The translations under genes were made by a program, and so were the position numbers. The notes under the pieces are model-generated. The model saw nothing but the letters and a program-made list of their open reading frames with translations. It was not told where the DNA came from and made no database searches. A stretch of DNA of 64,000 nt from Marsupella aquatica (lineage: Eukaryota > Marchantiophyta), in the NCBI GenBank assembly GCA_973895155.1, contig OZ316896.1, positions 17,918,001 to 17,982,000 on the forward strand, read 5' to 3'. Below, piece after piece: positions 34,575 through 46,075 of this stretch; position 1 is the first letter of the stretch, and each line of letters begins with the position of its first letter.

Positions 34575-35147
34575 CCCGGTTTAACCTGACGGGCAAGTTG
34601 ACGGCTTGCCGGGCACGTCAAACTGTCAAATGACGGCTCGAAAATGACCAATTTGACGGATATTCCACAATATTCTCCCGAACTCACCCGAACTCCCCCG
34701 GACCCTTCCCGGACTCCCCCAGACCCGAACCCGGACTCCCCCGGACCCCGGTTCGGGGTGGCAGCCAGCCGGGGGCGGGTCTGGGGTCGGGGCTGGGGGA
34801 AGGAGGGCGGGGTTTAGAGTCCCAGACTCCCCCGGACCCAAACCCGGACGCTTCCCGAACTCCCCCAAACTCCCCCGACCCTCCCCCGAACTCCCCCGAC
34901 CTACCCTGAACTCCCGGTCCCCCGAACCTCGCCCGAACTCCCCCGAACCCCGGCCCAGACTCCCCCTCACCCGAACTCCCCCTCACCCGAACTCCCCCGA
35001 ACTCCCCCGACCTCCCCCAAACCTTGCCCGAACCCGGCCCGAATGTCTCCCGAACTTGTCCCGGCCCGGACTGCTCCCGAACCCGGGTGCCGGGTTGCCG
35101 ATTTGCCGACGATTTTCGGCCAGTTTGACGGGCAAGGTCAAACCGGG
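34575..35147. mobile_element. Non-autonomous hAT-like transposon, 573 bp
   Basis: The ends are inverted repeats: CCCGGTTTAACCT on the left and its near-complement on the right (12 of 13 match). They are flanked by an exact 8-bp duplication CACACAGT (34567-34574 and 35148-35155). Eight-bp duplications are typical of hAT elements; the terminal bases are not the commonest hAT ends, so the superfamily is inferred. The interior codes for nothing plausible and is filled by a degenerate CCCGAACTCCCC-type repeat (about 34675-35080), very G-rich on the minus strand. Confidence 0.75.
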
Positions 35148-35155
35148 CACACAGT

Positions 35156-36289
35156 TAGTTCACTTGCTAAATGTTTGTAGGTGGCCTGGTTTTTAAAGAG
35201 AAAAGACAGTCACCATAAAAACTTTATGGCAAGATAAGAGAGACGTAGTATAACCAACCAAAATACACGGATAGAAACAACCTCAAAATGTAATGTCAAT
35301 GACAACAGCATGGATGGCAACGAGCCCTGGGAATCTTATGGCTACAAATTAAACAGCTGGCTACACTAAGGTCCAGTTTGGAAAGTATCATACTTGGCAG
35401 TCAGATAAAGCTTAAGAAAGCACGGCTGCAAAAGAGCGTGTGAAGTAGGGCAAGTGAATATAATTCATCCTATTGTAAGTATCTGAGGACTGTATCTGAT
35501 GACTGTATCTTGTGAAAGAGCCAATCTCTACGAGTTATCTTGAATGTAACATGCACTCATAAATTCTTAGGCATTAAATCTCCCAAAACTGCCAAGAAAT
35601 TGCTGAGGAAAAGCCCTGCTTTGTAGTTTCTGTGTAGATGCTTGTGTAGATGCTTTGCAAGGCGCACTTTCAAGGAATTAGTAAGTTTCAAAGGTCCGGA
35701 CATCAAGGAAAGTAACATAAGTGCTAAAATGAGGTCTTTCAATAGCTTTCATCTTTCAGTAGCCTTCATTTTTCTTGCACCAAGCCTGGTTAATGAGGTC
35801 TTTCAGTAGCTTTCTCTTTCAGTAGCCTTCATTTTTCTTGCACCAACTAGTTGCCAGACCATCGGTGTAAGGCCAACTACATACAAGATCACTCTAAAAG
35901 CCACCCCCAGCACCAACCTGTTGGGTGTAGATAAGAATTTGTCAAATAAAACTGGCTCTTTTCACTCTTTGCAGACCCCAGAGAAAGTTCTTCCCAAATT
36001 CCCTAGCAAGTGTGACCACATCAGCACATTTGATCATGAACAGGAACCGGGACAAGAACAATCAATGATGTTTTTAACGAGTCACAAACCAACACAATTG
36101 TTTGGGTTTGACACAATGCAACAAAAACAGTTTGACGTTCCTAGGAACTGTAGAAAGATAAATAATTGAGAAGTAAAATTTAAATAATAAACAGCAGGAT
36201 ACAAAATAATCAATTGGAACTTACCCAGGAAAAATAAAGTAACAACTCATGTTCTCTTGGCATGTTGGCCTTAGTATATGACAAAAAAA
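35156..36289. other. Intergenic with a small duplication
   Basis: At about 35730-35857 a unit of about 65 bp (AATGAGGTCTTTCAGTAGC ... TTTTTCTTGCACCAA) is present twice. No gene is seen. Confidence 0.4.
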
Positions 36290-37830
36290 TTTCAATATTA
36301 ATTTGAAAGCTAGTCAGAGTAATTCAGACATGATCACCTTAATTAGTACTTGACTAAATATGCCAATGTTAGGTTCATTGATCTCAAGCTAGAGAAATTC
36401 TCAAACTCATCTCAAAAACTGATCTCCAAAGAACTTTCCCTAGGCCCCAGTCTTATCAATATACAAAGTACCAAGTACTTCCCTAGGCCCCCAGTCTTAT
36501 CCATATACAAAGTACTAAGCCAAGTACGTGTGAACACTTGAAAACTGGTTTTTACAGATTTTGAACTAATAATTATTATATTACAGATAACAAAACAACT
36601 GTTTATAGAAAAACAAAAATAACAAGGGGTAAGAGTGACGGGATCACAATTGCAGGGGGTTCAGTAATTTTACTTGGACTAAGGGCTCGACTAGCTAAGG
36701 GCTTAGGGAGTACTTTACAAAATCTACCACTGTTAGGATCATTGGAAACTACATTAGAGAGATTCATGAATTCATGATATATCTCCTTTAGTTTTGACAA
36801 AATTGTCAATGTTAGGCTCATTGGAAAGCTAGAGATATTTTGAAATTCAGGATCACTTTTGTATTGGAGAAAATTTTCTAGTATGAAGCTCATTCCCGAG
36901 TTCATTAGAGAACCATTTCTACAAGCTAGAGAAATTTTGAAATTCAGGATCTCTTTTGTATTGGAGAAAATATGCTAGTATGAAGCTCATTAGAGAGCCA
37001 TTTCTACAAGCTAAAGAAAAATTGAAATTCAGGATCTCTTTTGTATTGGAGAAAATATGCTAGTATGAAGCTCATTAGAGAACCATTTCTACAACGCTTC
37101 TATGGTAAGTATTTAAGCACAAAGGTTTCAGGGATGAGTGAGAAATTGGAAATAGGATTCTACTAAGGCTACTAAAGAATCCCTGATCTCTCCTGAAATA
37201 TTTGAAATATTTGGCTCAGGGATTCTACTAAGGCTAAGAATCTCTCCATGAAATATTTGGTTCTTAATGACTGAGAAATTGGAAATATTTCAGGGATGAG
37301 TGAGAAATTGGAAATATTTGTGTACTTAAGGTCTAGACTTTCAAGAAAGGGCAAAACAATTTAAATAGAAATCAGTGCGCTTTACATTACTTGATGAAAT
37401 CTAGCAATGTTAAGAACTGAACACAACAAAGCTCTTCCAAAACCTTCATTTTCTAAGAGATGAGCATCAAAGGTTTTGTCAAGAGATGAGGGGAAAATTC
37501 AACTAAATTGGTCTTTGTTGGTCACATAGCTAGAGACTTTCAAGTAACTCAAGGATTGAACAATTTATTCACAAACTTGTGAGCTCTTTGATGCTTGACA
37601 AATCTTGCAATGTTATGCTCTTTGGGAATATCTCTCAAAAACACTGCCAAGAATTATAATTAAGAACCAAATATTTCATGGAGAGATCAGGGAGAAATTT
37701 GACATTATTAGTTGTTGGTGCCATTGTTAGACTTTCAACAAAGGGTACGTACGGTCAATACTTGATGATATCATACAATGTTAAGGTTATTAAAAAGTTC
37801 CTTCTAAAATATTTTTCTGACTAAATACAC
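36290..37830 (-). repeat. Degenerate tandem array, same family as 3520-4040, inverted
   Basis: Read on the minus strand the units show AGCTTTCCAATGAG, AACATTGACAATTTTGTCAA and a GAGATTC.TGAA stretch, matching the array at 3520-4040. Secondary amplification is visible: three units of about 85-95 bp at 36829-37095 (TATGAAGCTCATTAGAGA..CC), and a 43-bp duplication at 36436-36522 (CCCTAGGCCCC.AGTCTTAT). Noncoding. Confidence 0.55.
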
Positions 37831-38091
37831 TAGAGGTTTCATTCATAGATAAGGGGGCCATTGGAAATGGGTTGAGGGCTATCCAGAACTAAACCTCCAA
37901 GTTAATTACTATAAATGTTGAAAGAAATGGAGAGAAAAGAATTGGTGATAACCATCCCATAGCTGACGCCTTGGATGGGTTCATGTAGTTAGTCAATGTT
38001 TTGGAGAGAACCAAAATGAGAGCAACATGGAAAGAATCCAAGTTTGAAAATGATCTAGATGATGGTGATTGTGAAGGTACTAAGTAGTTAG

Positions 38092-38270
38092 TGTTGAGAG
38101 GTGACCATAATTCTTAGGAGAGAAAATGTTAAGTCCATCAACAACTAAGTTTCATCCATTCATAGGGGGTTTACTAATACCTCCCTAGGTATACATGTAG
38201 TGGTAGTTATAGTAGCTACCTCAATCCCCTAACTAGGGTTGGATGTTGACCTAACCTTTGGGTTACAACA
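38092..38270 (-). repeat. 3' LTR of the 38-41 kb element
   Basis: 179 bp. On the plus strand it starts TGTTGAGAGG and ends GGTTACAACA. Against the other LTR there are seven base differences plus two 4-bp indels, about 4% substitution, so the insertion is not recent. Confidence 0.9.
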
Positions 38271-41111
38271 CTCCCCCTTGGTTGTTTTATCATTATAGAT
38301 AATGCAACCACACTAGGGTTAACATCTAGCAATAAGTGCTATTATATCTATGTAGTACATGGTATCCATTGGCGTGGTCTCATTAAAACAATCCTGCTTT
38401 CTTCTAAGTGAAAGAGTGCCACCACCAATGTAACTACATTTATAGTCATTTTGGATATGTCTCAAGGGGGTGAAAATATAAATCTAAAATTTGGTCTTAA
38501 ATATATTGGGTCCCCTATTGAGAGTAAGTCAATATGAACTCTTAATCTGGGTGAAGCTTGAAGCTTGAGGCTTGAAGCGTGAAGAAACTTGAATGTTGGA
38601 TTTTCATTTCTGATTGGTCCCACATTTGTCCTTCACACGAGAGTCTTCATTTGGGTTCTTCATTAGATCTCAAGTTTTCCTTCATGGTGTTTATAATCAG
38701 ATGTGCATTTTCTGCAACCAACTTGCCTACATCAGTCTTCCATCATTCATTGTGACATTCCATTACCTTTGGTTGCCTTTGGTCCATATATGTGAGAATC
38801 ATTTTTCCCAGGCATGTGATATAAATTGTTGGCCAACATACATGTCATGTTCATAAGTAGTAGTGGCAAAGCCGTGGTGGTGTAAGGAATGGTCACACAC
38901 TTCCATTATTTAATGGCTTTTCAAATCTTAAGGATAAATTCTTTTCTCTTCTCTTCACTTATCTTATTTGTTTTGACAAAGTACTTTTCATGGTTGGCCA
39001 TCATAGGTATTTCATGTGCTCAGAGCACTTGTGCACTTCATTTCATATCATGTGCTAAAGGCACTTCCTCATTTGATATCATTTGCAAAATGGGGCTCAA
39101 ATAATCCATTGGATGCATATGAGGAGGGTGTACTTCTCTCCCCCTCAAATCTCAAATTCTCATTTGTATGTGCATTCTTCACCCATTATTGGAATTCCAA
39201 AATTTAAGTCATGTCTAAATACCTTATATATTTATATCTTATATGAGGTTGGCCCCTATATCCTCCATGGTAAACTTAACAACTATCCCCACTAGATATA
39301 GGAGGTGAACCTCTATCTATACCTTGTATTAGTATTGCCAGTGAGTTCATATTTGAATGCCTTAAGGGCTATATGATTGGGGCAATACATTATTTTCTCC
39401 CCCTCGAATTGAGGTGTAGGGAGTTTTCATTGTAATAACTTCTGCCAGCCAAGCAAAGAGATGATCCTTCCATGTTTGTCCCTGGTATATTGCTGTTAAG
39501 TTTGTAATTTTGATTAGTGGTTAGTTACAACCCACTAATTCATTTTGATGACCCAATTAATGGCTTAATTATGTTTCTTTGCCGAGGTGGTACTTTTTCT
39601 CTAAGAAATGGAGTTTTAGGTATGTTGGGTCTTTTGGTATGTTTTAAGTGTTTCCCTGGTTAAGTGCACATTTTTATTTGTAAACTGAATTTTCTTTGAC
39701 AGGGTTTTCACTTAAAGAGAATTTGCACTTGATGATGTTTTCTCGAGGTTTTCTTGACGTTGTGCGATTGAATGTTGTCAGTGGGATTTGGTTTGTTTCT
39801 TCACATTCTTTGGCTCCAAGCTCCTCAACGATCTCTGCTTCTCTCCTTTATGCTTGTAATTGGTCTGGCCGCTCTTGATTGTTCTCTTCCTTCTCTTGAT
39901 CGTGATTCCCTTTGGACTCCTTTTTGTGGTTTGCTACTTTGCTTGTTTATTTCTCTTGTCCCTCAAAAATAGTTAACCTTCCTGGCCGGTCACTCACAAT
40001 CTGTTCTTCCTCCTGTTTCTCCCTCGAATTCCCTTCGTCTGTGGATTGATTGTGCCTTATGGATGTCTTCTTCGTGCCTTCGTCTGTAGGTAATTCCTCT
40101 TTGCTGTAGTGTCCTTATGAATCTCTTTGGTGGATGCGTGCCCTTCTATTGTTTCGTCTATGCTATTGCTTCTTGTCTTTGAATCATTATTCTGTTGAAT
40201 TGTATCTCCTTTCTGTTGAATTTCTGATAGTGCTGTGGTAAGGTTAGACGATAGTCTGGTCGGTAAGCCTCATTGTCTGAAATCCCTCTCTCTTGATGCT
40301 AGGAGTCCTATGACAATTGTCACATGTCCCACCGAATTCAGCCTGCTTTTGGAATTGAATGATGGTGTTCTCAGAGATGAACATTATCCTATAGTGTATT
40401 ATCGGCAAGGCAAGCCACAAATGGAATTGGATCTCATCGGTTTGCTGGCTCCTGCCAGTCAGTCCGTTACTAAAATCTAGTGTGCCTTGCAGATGTGGTA
40501 GAATAATGAGTTTATTAGGGCTGAGGAAAATTGTCACTCGAATTTGGGGACAAGATTGTCATGGGCACAGGTAAGAAAGAGCACAGTTTCCCATTTGATC
40601 TTGTTTTCTCTTGTTTTTCTTTCTCAAAAGCAAATTCTTGTGTCTTGACTGCTATGCTTTTGCTTCTCTCATTTCTGTAGATTTCAATGGCTTCTTTTGA
40701 TTTTGATTCCCTGCGATTGAAATTGTCTCTAGTCCTTGTCGTTCTTCCTTCTTTTGCTCTCAAACTGCTGTAAGGCTCAGCTTCTAGTGATGGAGTCGTG
40801 TGGGATTTGCATTTGTTGTAGCTCCAAAATGAATCGCCTGCAATCCCTAGAATTCCTTATCACATATGCTTGGTTTTATCACCCCTTAGTAGATTCGTGG
40901 ATCATTTTTGAAAAAAACACAAATTGGTTCTACTTACTTCCTGAGCCAACATCTTCCTATTCCACATTTCTAGTTCTAATTCGATTTCAATCTGAGTCAA
41001 TTCTCCTTCTACCCCATCGAGAAATAAATGTGTCAAATCTATGAACATTTAATGTAAATGTGATCTTTTCTCAAAGAAAAATTGCTCGTGGAGAGCTATG
41101 CGCTGATAACA
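38271..41111. other. Interior of the LTR element
   Basis: No retroviral-type protein was found on either strand. The part from about 39600 to 40800 is T-rich with scattered coding-like pieces on the plus strand, for instance 40235-40480 (TIVTCPTEFSLLLELNDG). This could be a captured host fragment lying opposite to the element, or chance. Confidence 0.4.
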
Positions 41112-41298
41112 TGTTGAGATGTGAAGATAATTCTTAGGACCGAGAGAAAATATTAAGTCCATCAACAACTAAGTTACATCCATTCATAGGGGGTTTACTA
41201 ATACCTCCCTAGGTATATATACATGTAGTGGTAGTTATAGTAGCTACCTCAATCCCCTAACAAGGGTTGGATGTTGACCTAACCTTTGGGTTGCAACA
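41112..41298 (-). repeat. 5' LTR of the 38-41 kb element
   Basis: 187 bp. It starts TGTTGAGATG and ends GGTTGCAACA on the plus strand. It is placed 5' because the primer-binding-like sequence lies on its left side, next to 41111. Confidence 0.9.
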
Positions 41299-41303
41299 GT
41301 TAG

Positions 41304-42778
41304 AATAAATTTCAATTTAGGGTTAAGAAGGATGAGCACTAATATAGAGATCCAAAATGATTTCATCTTCAAAAGTGCTCCACAAACTCTCATATCTCAT
41401 ATCTTGTTCATATAATCATAGTAAATGCAGTTACTTGCACAGCTTTTATACAACATTTAAGACATTTCCAAGGACCCACCTCAGACAGTCTCAGATTGAC
41501 TATAAGTACCACTAAAAGGAGAAGAGAGATTGAGGATGAGATCTATGAAATGATGCTGATTTCTGGCTTGTGCATTATTATGTCTTGCTTTTCAATTAGG
41601 TCTCATCCCTGGCCTACTTGGGCAAACATTCGCCTATATATAACCTATTGGTACTTCAAAAAAACTTGAATTCTCTGTATGCGGGCAGCTGTGTACGGAG
41701 GCTCTTAAAGAGCCACGAGATTGAGTTTGGTGGTGAATGAACCCATTGCTCACAAGACAATATTAAATTTTTGATTCAAATTGCTATCACAAATTAGTCA
41801 TGAATCATCAAATGGACTAGACATAACTGTTTCCCTCAGAGGTTGATGGATTTTCAACTTGCAAAAAAAGAGATTGATTATGTGACTCATGATTGCAAAT
41901 TTAAGGAAAATTAACATGGCTGGGTTGCAAGATCTGTTGTTGTGCTGATTTTAAAATTATAATAAGCTTTTACAATTACAATTTTCTATATAATACAAGT
42001 GATTTTGCTTTGTAATACTTTTTAGACCCTGCATTGTTTTGTGACCATGCTGTTAAGAGTCTACATTATCAAGCCATCTTAATGCTGGCTTGAAGGTAGT
42101 CCAGATTTGTAATAATGCCTATGATGACATTACAAGTTTTGCTTTAAGAGTTATTTTGGAGAAAAAGTGCTAGTTTTTCTTTATAATTCATAGCCAATTA
42201 ATAGATGTATTTAAATTTGACTCTAAGTATTGAAAGCAAAAAATAACAAAAAACTAGTATCAAAGAATAAGAGAGGAATTGGGTTAAGGGATTTTTCTTG
42301 CATTTGCACTTGCATTTGCAATCACAATCATAGCAAACTATCCTTGAACCACTCTATTGTTCGATTAATTACTAGGACTCACAATTCAATATTCAGGCTG
42401 AATGATTAGGACTGATCAGACAGATTGAATGATAATTCCGGGTAGGAATTGGATTTGAAAGGCTGGTCAACCTGAGCTTCATGGCACATATACACTTAGA
42501 CAATAAACATCTGCAATCATGAGGGACCAGGCTTTAAAAAATAGCTCACATCTTTTATTCATTTTTTTATGTACAAATCACTGACATGTTGATCTACGTA
42601 AATCTTACAAGTCAGCTAAAAAAATAAGAAAATAAAAAATAAAAAACTTACCAGCCAAGAGCTCCCCTATTGTATCAAGTAAAAGTGCCCAAAACATTCT
42701 TGACCAAGGGAGTACTGGTTCCAAACAAAGAAGTGGCCTATCTAAAGATGCACTGAAAGATTCAGCCAGAGGATCTGT
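41304..42778. other. AT-rich intergenic
   Basis: No gene or clear repeat is seen. The right end should contain the 3' UTR of the minus-strand F-box/kelch gene. Confidence 0.35.
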
Positions 42779-44245
42779 CTAAAGCTCAAGAGAACGTAAG
42801 AAGGGAGAAATCAAACCCTCAAAGAAGAAAGCTAATACTCTCTCCCACACAATTCTTTTGTTATGGATACTAGGCCCTTTGCTTTGAATAAGGGAAAGAG
42901 GAACATAGCCCCTAGGTTGGCTAGGTTGTCTTGTTCCATGATAATAGACATACCATTTATCTAATGCTAGAAGCTGGTCATCAACTGCAAGAAGTGCAGC
43001 TGGCACCCGATGTGGAGTGTAGCTGCCTCCCAAGGCTAGTTTTCTTGGTTCAATTGAATTTACACAAGTCAAGAAATGTCTCTCAAGATCAAGGTGAAAT
43101 ATATGAGACCTGGTCATGAAATGCAATTTGCCCTCCATAACAAACATCGATATTTTTCTGCGATCAATAGAATCTTGCATTTCTGGATGTTGGAGTGGTC
43201 TTCTCCACTCATTTCTGGTAGGGTTATAAACCTCAAAATGATTCGCATGGTTTGCTCCCTGAATCCAACCTGGTGCATGGTTTGCCAATGAATCTCTCCC
43301 CGAGTCCAATCGTTGATGAACAAACCTTCGTTGATGAAAAGAACTTCCGCCATACACTAAAAGCTCATCGCCCACAATTCCGATAGCAGTACCTGTCCAC
43401 CTCGATGGCATTGGCGTGAGCTCAGTCCAAACATCGAGTTCGGGATCATACATCTCTGTTCCAGAAACAGGTTCAAGACCAGAAAAACCACCGCATGCAT
43501 ATATCTTCCCGTTCATAACGCCACACGCAAAGCTCTGTCTAGGTGATTTCATACTAGCACACTTCTTCCAGTCCGTCTGTCCTGCCACATCCAGCATATA
43601 TACGTCTGCGCTGCTGAGCTGAGTAGAAGGCTGCTCCAACCCTCCTAAGATATATATTCTTCCGTCCAATGTAATGCATTCGCATGACTGTGGGATTCCA
43701 CTATTCACTTGTGGGATTGGAGGAAGTAGATCACAAGCTCTGGATTTGAGGCAATAGAGAGCAAGACCATACATATGGTCAGCGATGGTGTAATTGAGGA
43801 CTACAACCTTGTTTGTTGCGTTGGACTGAACTCTTGCTTCATGCACTTGGTGACTTTCCATTGCTATCTGCCAGTCAGGGCTCAGTGAAGATAGAGTGAG
43901 CAAATCGCTCCAATCCAGCTTTGTGCAGATGTGATGTAACGTCACGTCATTAGGAATGCCAGGAAACAGTGGCTCCATGATGCAGTCTTCCTCCATTGTA
44001 ACGTCATCAGCAATGCCAGGAAGGAGTTCTATGTTGCGGCCGTCTTCGTCCATTGCCGTAGATGAAGAGCCTGCCTCATGTACAGTAGTGTTGTTTTCGC
44101 TCTCTCTGATCTGCCTCTTTCTCTCCGGCTCCTCCATTGGCATAAATGAAGAGCGCTCATGATATACAGTAGTGCCGTCTTTGTTCTCGTTGAACTTTCT
44201 CTTTAAAGTTCTCTCTGCCTTCAGCTTGTCCTTCGATAGAATCAT
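42779..44245 (-). CDS. F-box/kelch-repeat protein
   Basis: One intronless frame of 488 codons starts at ATG 44245. Residues 1-90 are charged and low in structure. The F-box lies at about 93-131 (FPGIPNDVTLHHICTKL, then LLTLSSLSPDWQ). Kelch blades follow from about 190 to 430: RIYILGG, MNGKIYACGGFSG, EMYDPELDVWTELTPMP, GDELLVYGG, FEVYNPTRNEWRRP. The F-box binds Skp1 within an SCF E3 ubiquitin ligase, and the kelch propeller would choose the target; no target can be inferred. The N-terminal part has internal doublets: a TTV(Y)HE..SS module twice (residues 25-34, 53-63), and LPGIADDVT (75-83) repeats the start of the F-box. Length and order are usual for plant F-box/kelch proteins. Confidence 0.9.
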   Translation of the reverse strand: MILSKDKLKAERTLKRKFNENKDGTTVYHERSSFMPMEEPERKRQIRESENNTTVHEAGSSSTAMDEDGRNIELLPGIADDVTMEEDCIMEPLFPGIPNDVTLHHICTKLDWSDLLTLSSLSPDWQIAMESHQVHEARVQSNATNKVVVLNYTIADHMYGLALYCLKSRACDLLPPIPQVNSGIPQSCECITLDGRIYILGGLEQPSTQLSSADVYMLDVAGQTDWKKCASMKSPRQSFACGVMNGKIYACGGFSGLEPVSGTEMYDPELDVWTELTPMPSRWTGTAIGIVGDELLVYGGSSFHQRRFVHQRLDSGRDSLANHAPGWIQGANHANHFEVYNPTRNEWRRPLQHPEMQDSIDRRKISMFVMEGKLHFMTRSHIFHLDLERHFLTCVNSIEPRKLALGGSYTPHRVPAALLAVDDQLLALDKWYVYYHGTRQPSQPRGYVPLSLIQSKGPSIHNKRIVWERVLAFFFEGLISPFLRSLEL

Positions 44246-45454
44246 CTTTGACTATAATGTGAATTTCGGATGTGGTCTCTGCTGCAATTGACGCCGCAAG
44301 ATTGGAAACGATGTCCGCTTGCTAGGTTGTTGGATCGAATGAGCACTCGGGGATATCCACGGACTCCGCCCAGCTAGTACACACAGGAATTATCTGGGTG
44401 ATCAACTCCTGCTTCTGCAAATAGTGCCCTCGCCGATTGGGGAGAAGTACAGGTGCTACTGGTTCACAAAAGCCATGACCTTCATCTCCCACGCGGGCTC
44501 CCACGTACTTGCACGATCACACATCAGACCCAGTTACGATCTGCTGCACAACAAGTAAGTAAGATGAGTAAGTTGAATCGAACGTCAATCTACGAATTAA
44601 ATTCGGGGTAGCCGGTACAAAGCTACAAAAAACCACAAATTTGGTTATGTCATGAACCTAAAGTAGTCTCGCCATGCCGACGACAGGACTAGATTACAGA
44701 AAAGCTACACAATTGAAGGCAGCTAGACCTAAGACGGATTAGTAACTTGCAATAAGTCTATTTACTTGGAGATATTGGCGGCTACCTGTGGGGGAGGGGG
44801 CGGTGGTGCTCGCGGAAGAAGAGCACTTCAAGCAAATACTCAATCAAATGCGTTCGCTCTCGATAATAGGAAATGAAAAGAATCCAAACGCAGCATGTGC
44901 ATGTATGCTACCACTCCGCAACTGCTGCAAACAGGATGGGGTCGTGTCGAATTCATTGGTTGACGGCAACGCTTTACGCCATTTCGATAATTAGTAGCGT
45001 TGATTGAAGGTGGAAGATGTCACTGACAAAAAAAGAAAAGAAGCCCGAGCCGTTATTAATTTCGTATATTTGCTCCATGCATCCATCCAAAATAAAACCA
45101 ACGAAGGAGTTCTTGCTACTCCATTAAAAAGGCAGGTAAGAAACTCACAAACGGATTCGGACGTTGACAACACCGTGAAGCAGCAAAGATCAGATGACGT
45201 ACGCCAGCCTGAGCTTACAGCGCAAGAGTGAGTCACGTACATACAAGTTCTCCTGTGGGAGGATTATAATTGCAGACGAACAAATTGTGGAGAAAGAGTG
45301 TGGGAACAACTCCTTATAACACTTTTAGGTTGATCTGCTGCAGCACCTGCTGGAAACGAATGAGGACCGAACCAATGACTCACTGAAGTGCCGTTGAAGG
45401 GAAATTCTTGCGCTCATGATGAAGAGTTCATTACCAGTAGAATGCTTGGTCACT
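44246..45454. other. Upstream region of the F-box/kelch gene
   Basis: No other gene is supported. Small open frames at 44788-44994 and 45004-45231 lack motifs. The first few hundred bases contain the promoter of the minus-strand gene. Confidence 0.35.
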
Positions 45455-46075
45455 GGTCAGTCTGGGCTTACACTCCAGGAAAGGTCTGCTGTATGGAGCG
45501 GAGAATCTGAATAGTTGGTGACACAGTGGTGACACATTGGCGTGGCACCCTAAACCCTTAGAAAACTCACTCTTTTGCAGTGGCAGTACGACCATGAGTC
45601 CAGGTCCGACTCGCTCTTTACCACACACCCCAACGCAATTTTTAGTCAGCCTGTGTTAATTTGAATGATATGAATATATCCTCGCAGAAAACCCCAAACT
45701 CCAGGAAATGCCTATTGTATGGAGAGAAGTATATTTCATTGGTACATTGACGTGGCACGCTAAACCCTCAGCAACCTCTCTTTTCTGACACTGCCTCCTT
45801 TGCTCGCATGGTAATGATATTCTTGTACGTAGTCTGACCATATGCCCGACCCGATTTCATCCAGGCTATGTTTGATATGAATCCTCGCAGAAAATCCCCA
45901 CACTCCAGAAAGGTACGTTTGTTGTATGGATAGGAGGTGCCTTAAACCCTCGGCACACCCCCTTTTTGTGACAGGACCTCCATTGCTCCGGAACTGACAT
46001 TTGTTGTAGTCCAACTCTTTAACATACACCACCGATTTTCAGCCAGGTTATGTTTATATGAATCCTCGCTGAAAA
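45455..46075 (+). repeat. Three degenerate ~200-bp tandem units
   Basis: Each unit runs through ACTCCAG(G)AAA, TTGTATGGA, GTGGCAC.CTAAACCCT, TTTTGTGACA or TTTTCTGACA, and ends with a (C/A)AGCC(A/T)G.TATGTT run. The units begin near 45465, 45690 and 45900. Peptides on the minus strand repeat accordingly (GSVRKE..L, GPVTKRG), but frames break, so it is treated as noncoding. Confidence 0.6.

Larger units (their letters stand above)
38092..41298 (-). mobile_element. LTR retrotransposon, 3.2 kb, non-autonomous
   Basis: Two direct LTRs (38092-38270 and 41112-41298) with TG..CA ends are flanked by the exact 5-bp duplication GTTAG (38087-38091 and 41299-41303). Read on the minus strand, the right LTR is followed at once by TGTTATCAGCGC, two mismatches from TGGTATCAGAGC, the initiator-tRNA-Met primer site common in plant elements. 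A purine tract AAGGGGGAG abuts the left LTR. Orientation is therefore minus. The 2.84-kb interior holds no gag, protease, integrase, RT or RNase H that I can see, so movement would need enzymes in trans. Confidence 0.9.

Noticed and set aside
34626-34986. Long Gly/Arg/Ser-rich open frames on the minus strand
   Set aside because: They result from the G-rich repeat inside the hAT-like element; no start context, motif or conserved order.
36829-37095. CRISPR-like regular repeats
   Set aside because: Units are adjacent and degenerate, without constant repeats and unique spacers; the genome is a plant.
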